7,169 bases of DNA from Candidatus Odyssella thessalonicensis (GTDB taxonomy: Bacteria > Pseudomonadota > Alphaproteobacteria > Bin65). Shown one piece after another: positions 6,806 through 7,169 of this stretch. Made by a program: the position numbers and the translations under genes. Location: NCBI GenBank assembly GCA_005240015.1, contig SBBV01000246.1, positions 1 through 7,169 of the forward strand, written 5' to 3'. The notes below the pieces were generated by a model. That model was not told where the DNA came from. It worked only from the letters and a program-made list of their open reading frames with translations, and searched no databases. Position 1 is the first letter of the stretch. Each line of letters begins with the position of its first letter.

Positions 6806-7169
6806 TCACCTGCGGCGCTTTCGCTTGCGGAGGTCCTTGTACCAGGTCACGCGGCCGCTGCTCTTGAACCCGTGCTTCGCATACCAGGCAGCGAGGCCTC
6901 CCTTGGCTTGCGCATGCGGCGTCAGCACGATCTCGACGTCGTGGTAGCCGCGCGCCCGCGCCCAGGCGAGGCATGCGTCGACCAGCGCGCTTCCGACACC
7001 ACAGCGCCGCCATTCTGGCAGCACATAGATGTCCTCGAGCTCGCCATAAAGCCCGACTTCGAGTCCGTATGCCGTGCTCATCGCCGCGGCGCCGATGATG
7101 CGTCCGCCCGCCTCCGCGACGAACGCGGGCGTGTCATTGCGGCGCAGTACGCCGGCCAAGGTGCGGGGC
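6806..7169 (-). CDS. GNAT family N-acetyltransferase, 5' end missing
   Basis: This is the C-terminal part of an acetyl-CoA-dependent GNAT acetyltransferase. The frame stays open to the window edge at 7169 without a convincing start: a TTG at 7159 gives 117 aa, shorter than the usual 140-170 aa and lacking the first helices of the fold, so the true start is very probably outside. Numbered from that TTG, AFVAEAGGRIIGAA (12-25) and the following residues are the central strands. LEDIYVLPEWRRCGVGSAL (41-59) is motif A, with the acetyl-CoA pyrophosphate loop RRCGVGSA. WYAKHGFKSSGRVTWYKDL (92-110) is motif B. The protein ends in a strongly basic tail (RKRKRRR). The substrate is unknown; candidates are a small amine, an antibiotic or a protein N-terminus or lysine. 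It precedes gatB by 76 nt on the same strand and may share its transcript. Confidence 0.88.
   Translation of the reverse strand, partial: PRTLAGVLRRNDTPAFVAEAGGRIIGAAAMSTAYGLEVGLYGELEDIYVLPEWRRCGVGSALVDACLAWARARGYHDVEIVLTPHAQAKGGLAAWYAKHGFKSSGRVTWYKDLRKRKRRR

Noticed and set aside
5896..6867. A 323-residue plus-strand open frame opposite gatB and the GNAT end
   Set aside because: It overlaps a clearly functional gatB in antisense and shows only composition-driven sequence.

Overview
The window is GC-rich (about two thirds G+C by eye). It reads as a chromosomal segment of an alphaproteobacterium, probably from the Rhizobiales/Rhodospirillales side. The pointers are the GatB sequence, the PleC/DivJ-like histidine kinase core, the PAS subtype, and a palindromic repeat family whose spurious translations (PERSEGS/LSEAKDP) are familiar from such genomes. 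This placement is an inference; no marker in the window fixes the species.

All four genes lie on the minus strand, so transcription runs from high to low coordinates. In that order they are: the 3' part of a GNAT acetyltransferase gene (cut by the window edge at 7169); gatB, the B subunit of the tRNA-dependent amidotransferase (6729-5269); a NodU/CmcH-family carbamoyltransferase (5093-3333); and a large soluble sensor histidine kinase with six PAS domains (about 3151-14). The gaps between genes are 76, 175 and about 181 nt, and no gene-free stretch exceeds 300 nt. The long plus-strand reading frames are shadows of high-GC coding sequence.

The gaps hold most of the non-coding structure. A 19-nt near-perfect palindrome (6757-6775) lies upstream of gatB. 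A 27-bp perfect inverted repeat around a 36-nt loop (5135-5224) lies between gatB and the carbamoyltransferase gene. A bulged dyad next to an A/T tract (3248-3294) lies upstream of the kinase.

The genes do not form an obvious single pathway. GNAT and gatB could be co-transcribed with translation-fidelity genes outside the window. The carbamoyltransferase and the kinase look like independent units. I see no defence system, CRISPR array, transposase, tRNA or rRNA. The most notable points are the fourfold tandem PAS duplication in the kinase, the orphan status of both the kinase and the carbamoyltransferase, and the palindromic repeats on either side of gatB. Nothing here clearly amounts to a new biological system.
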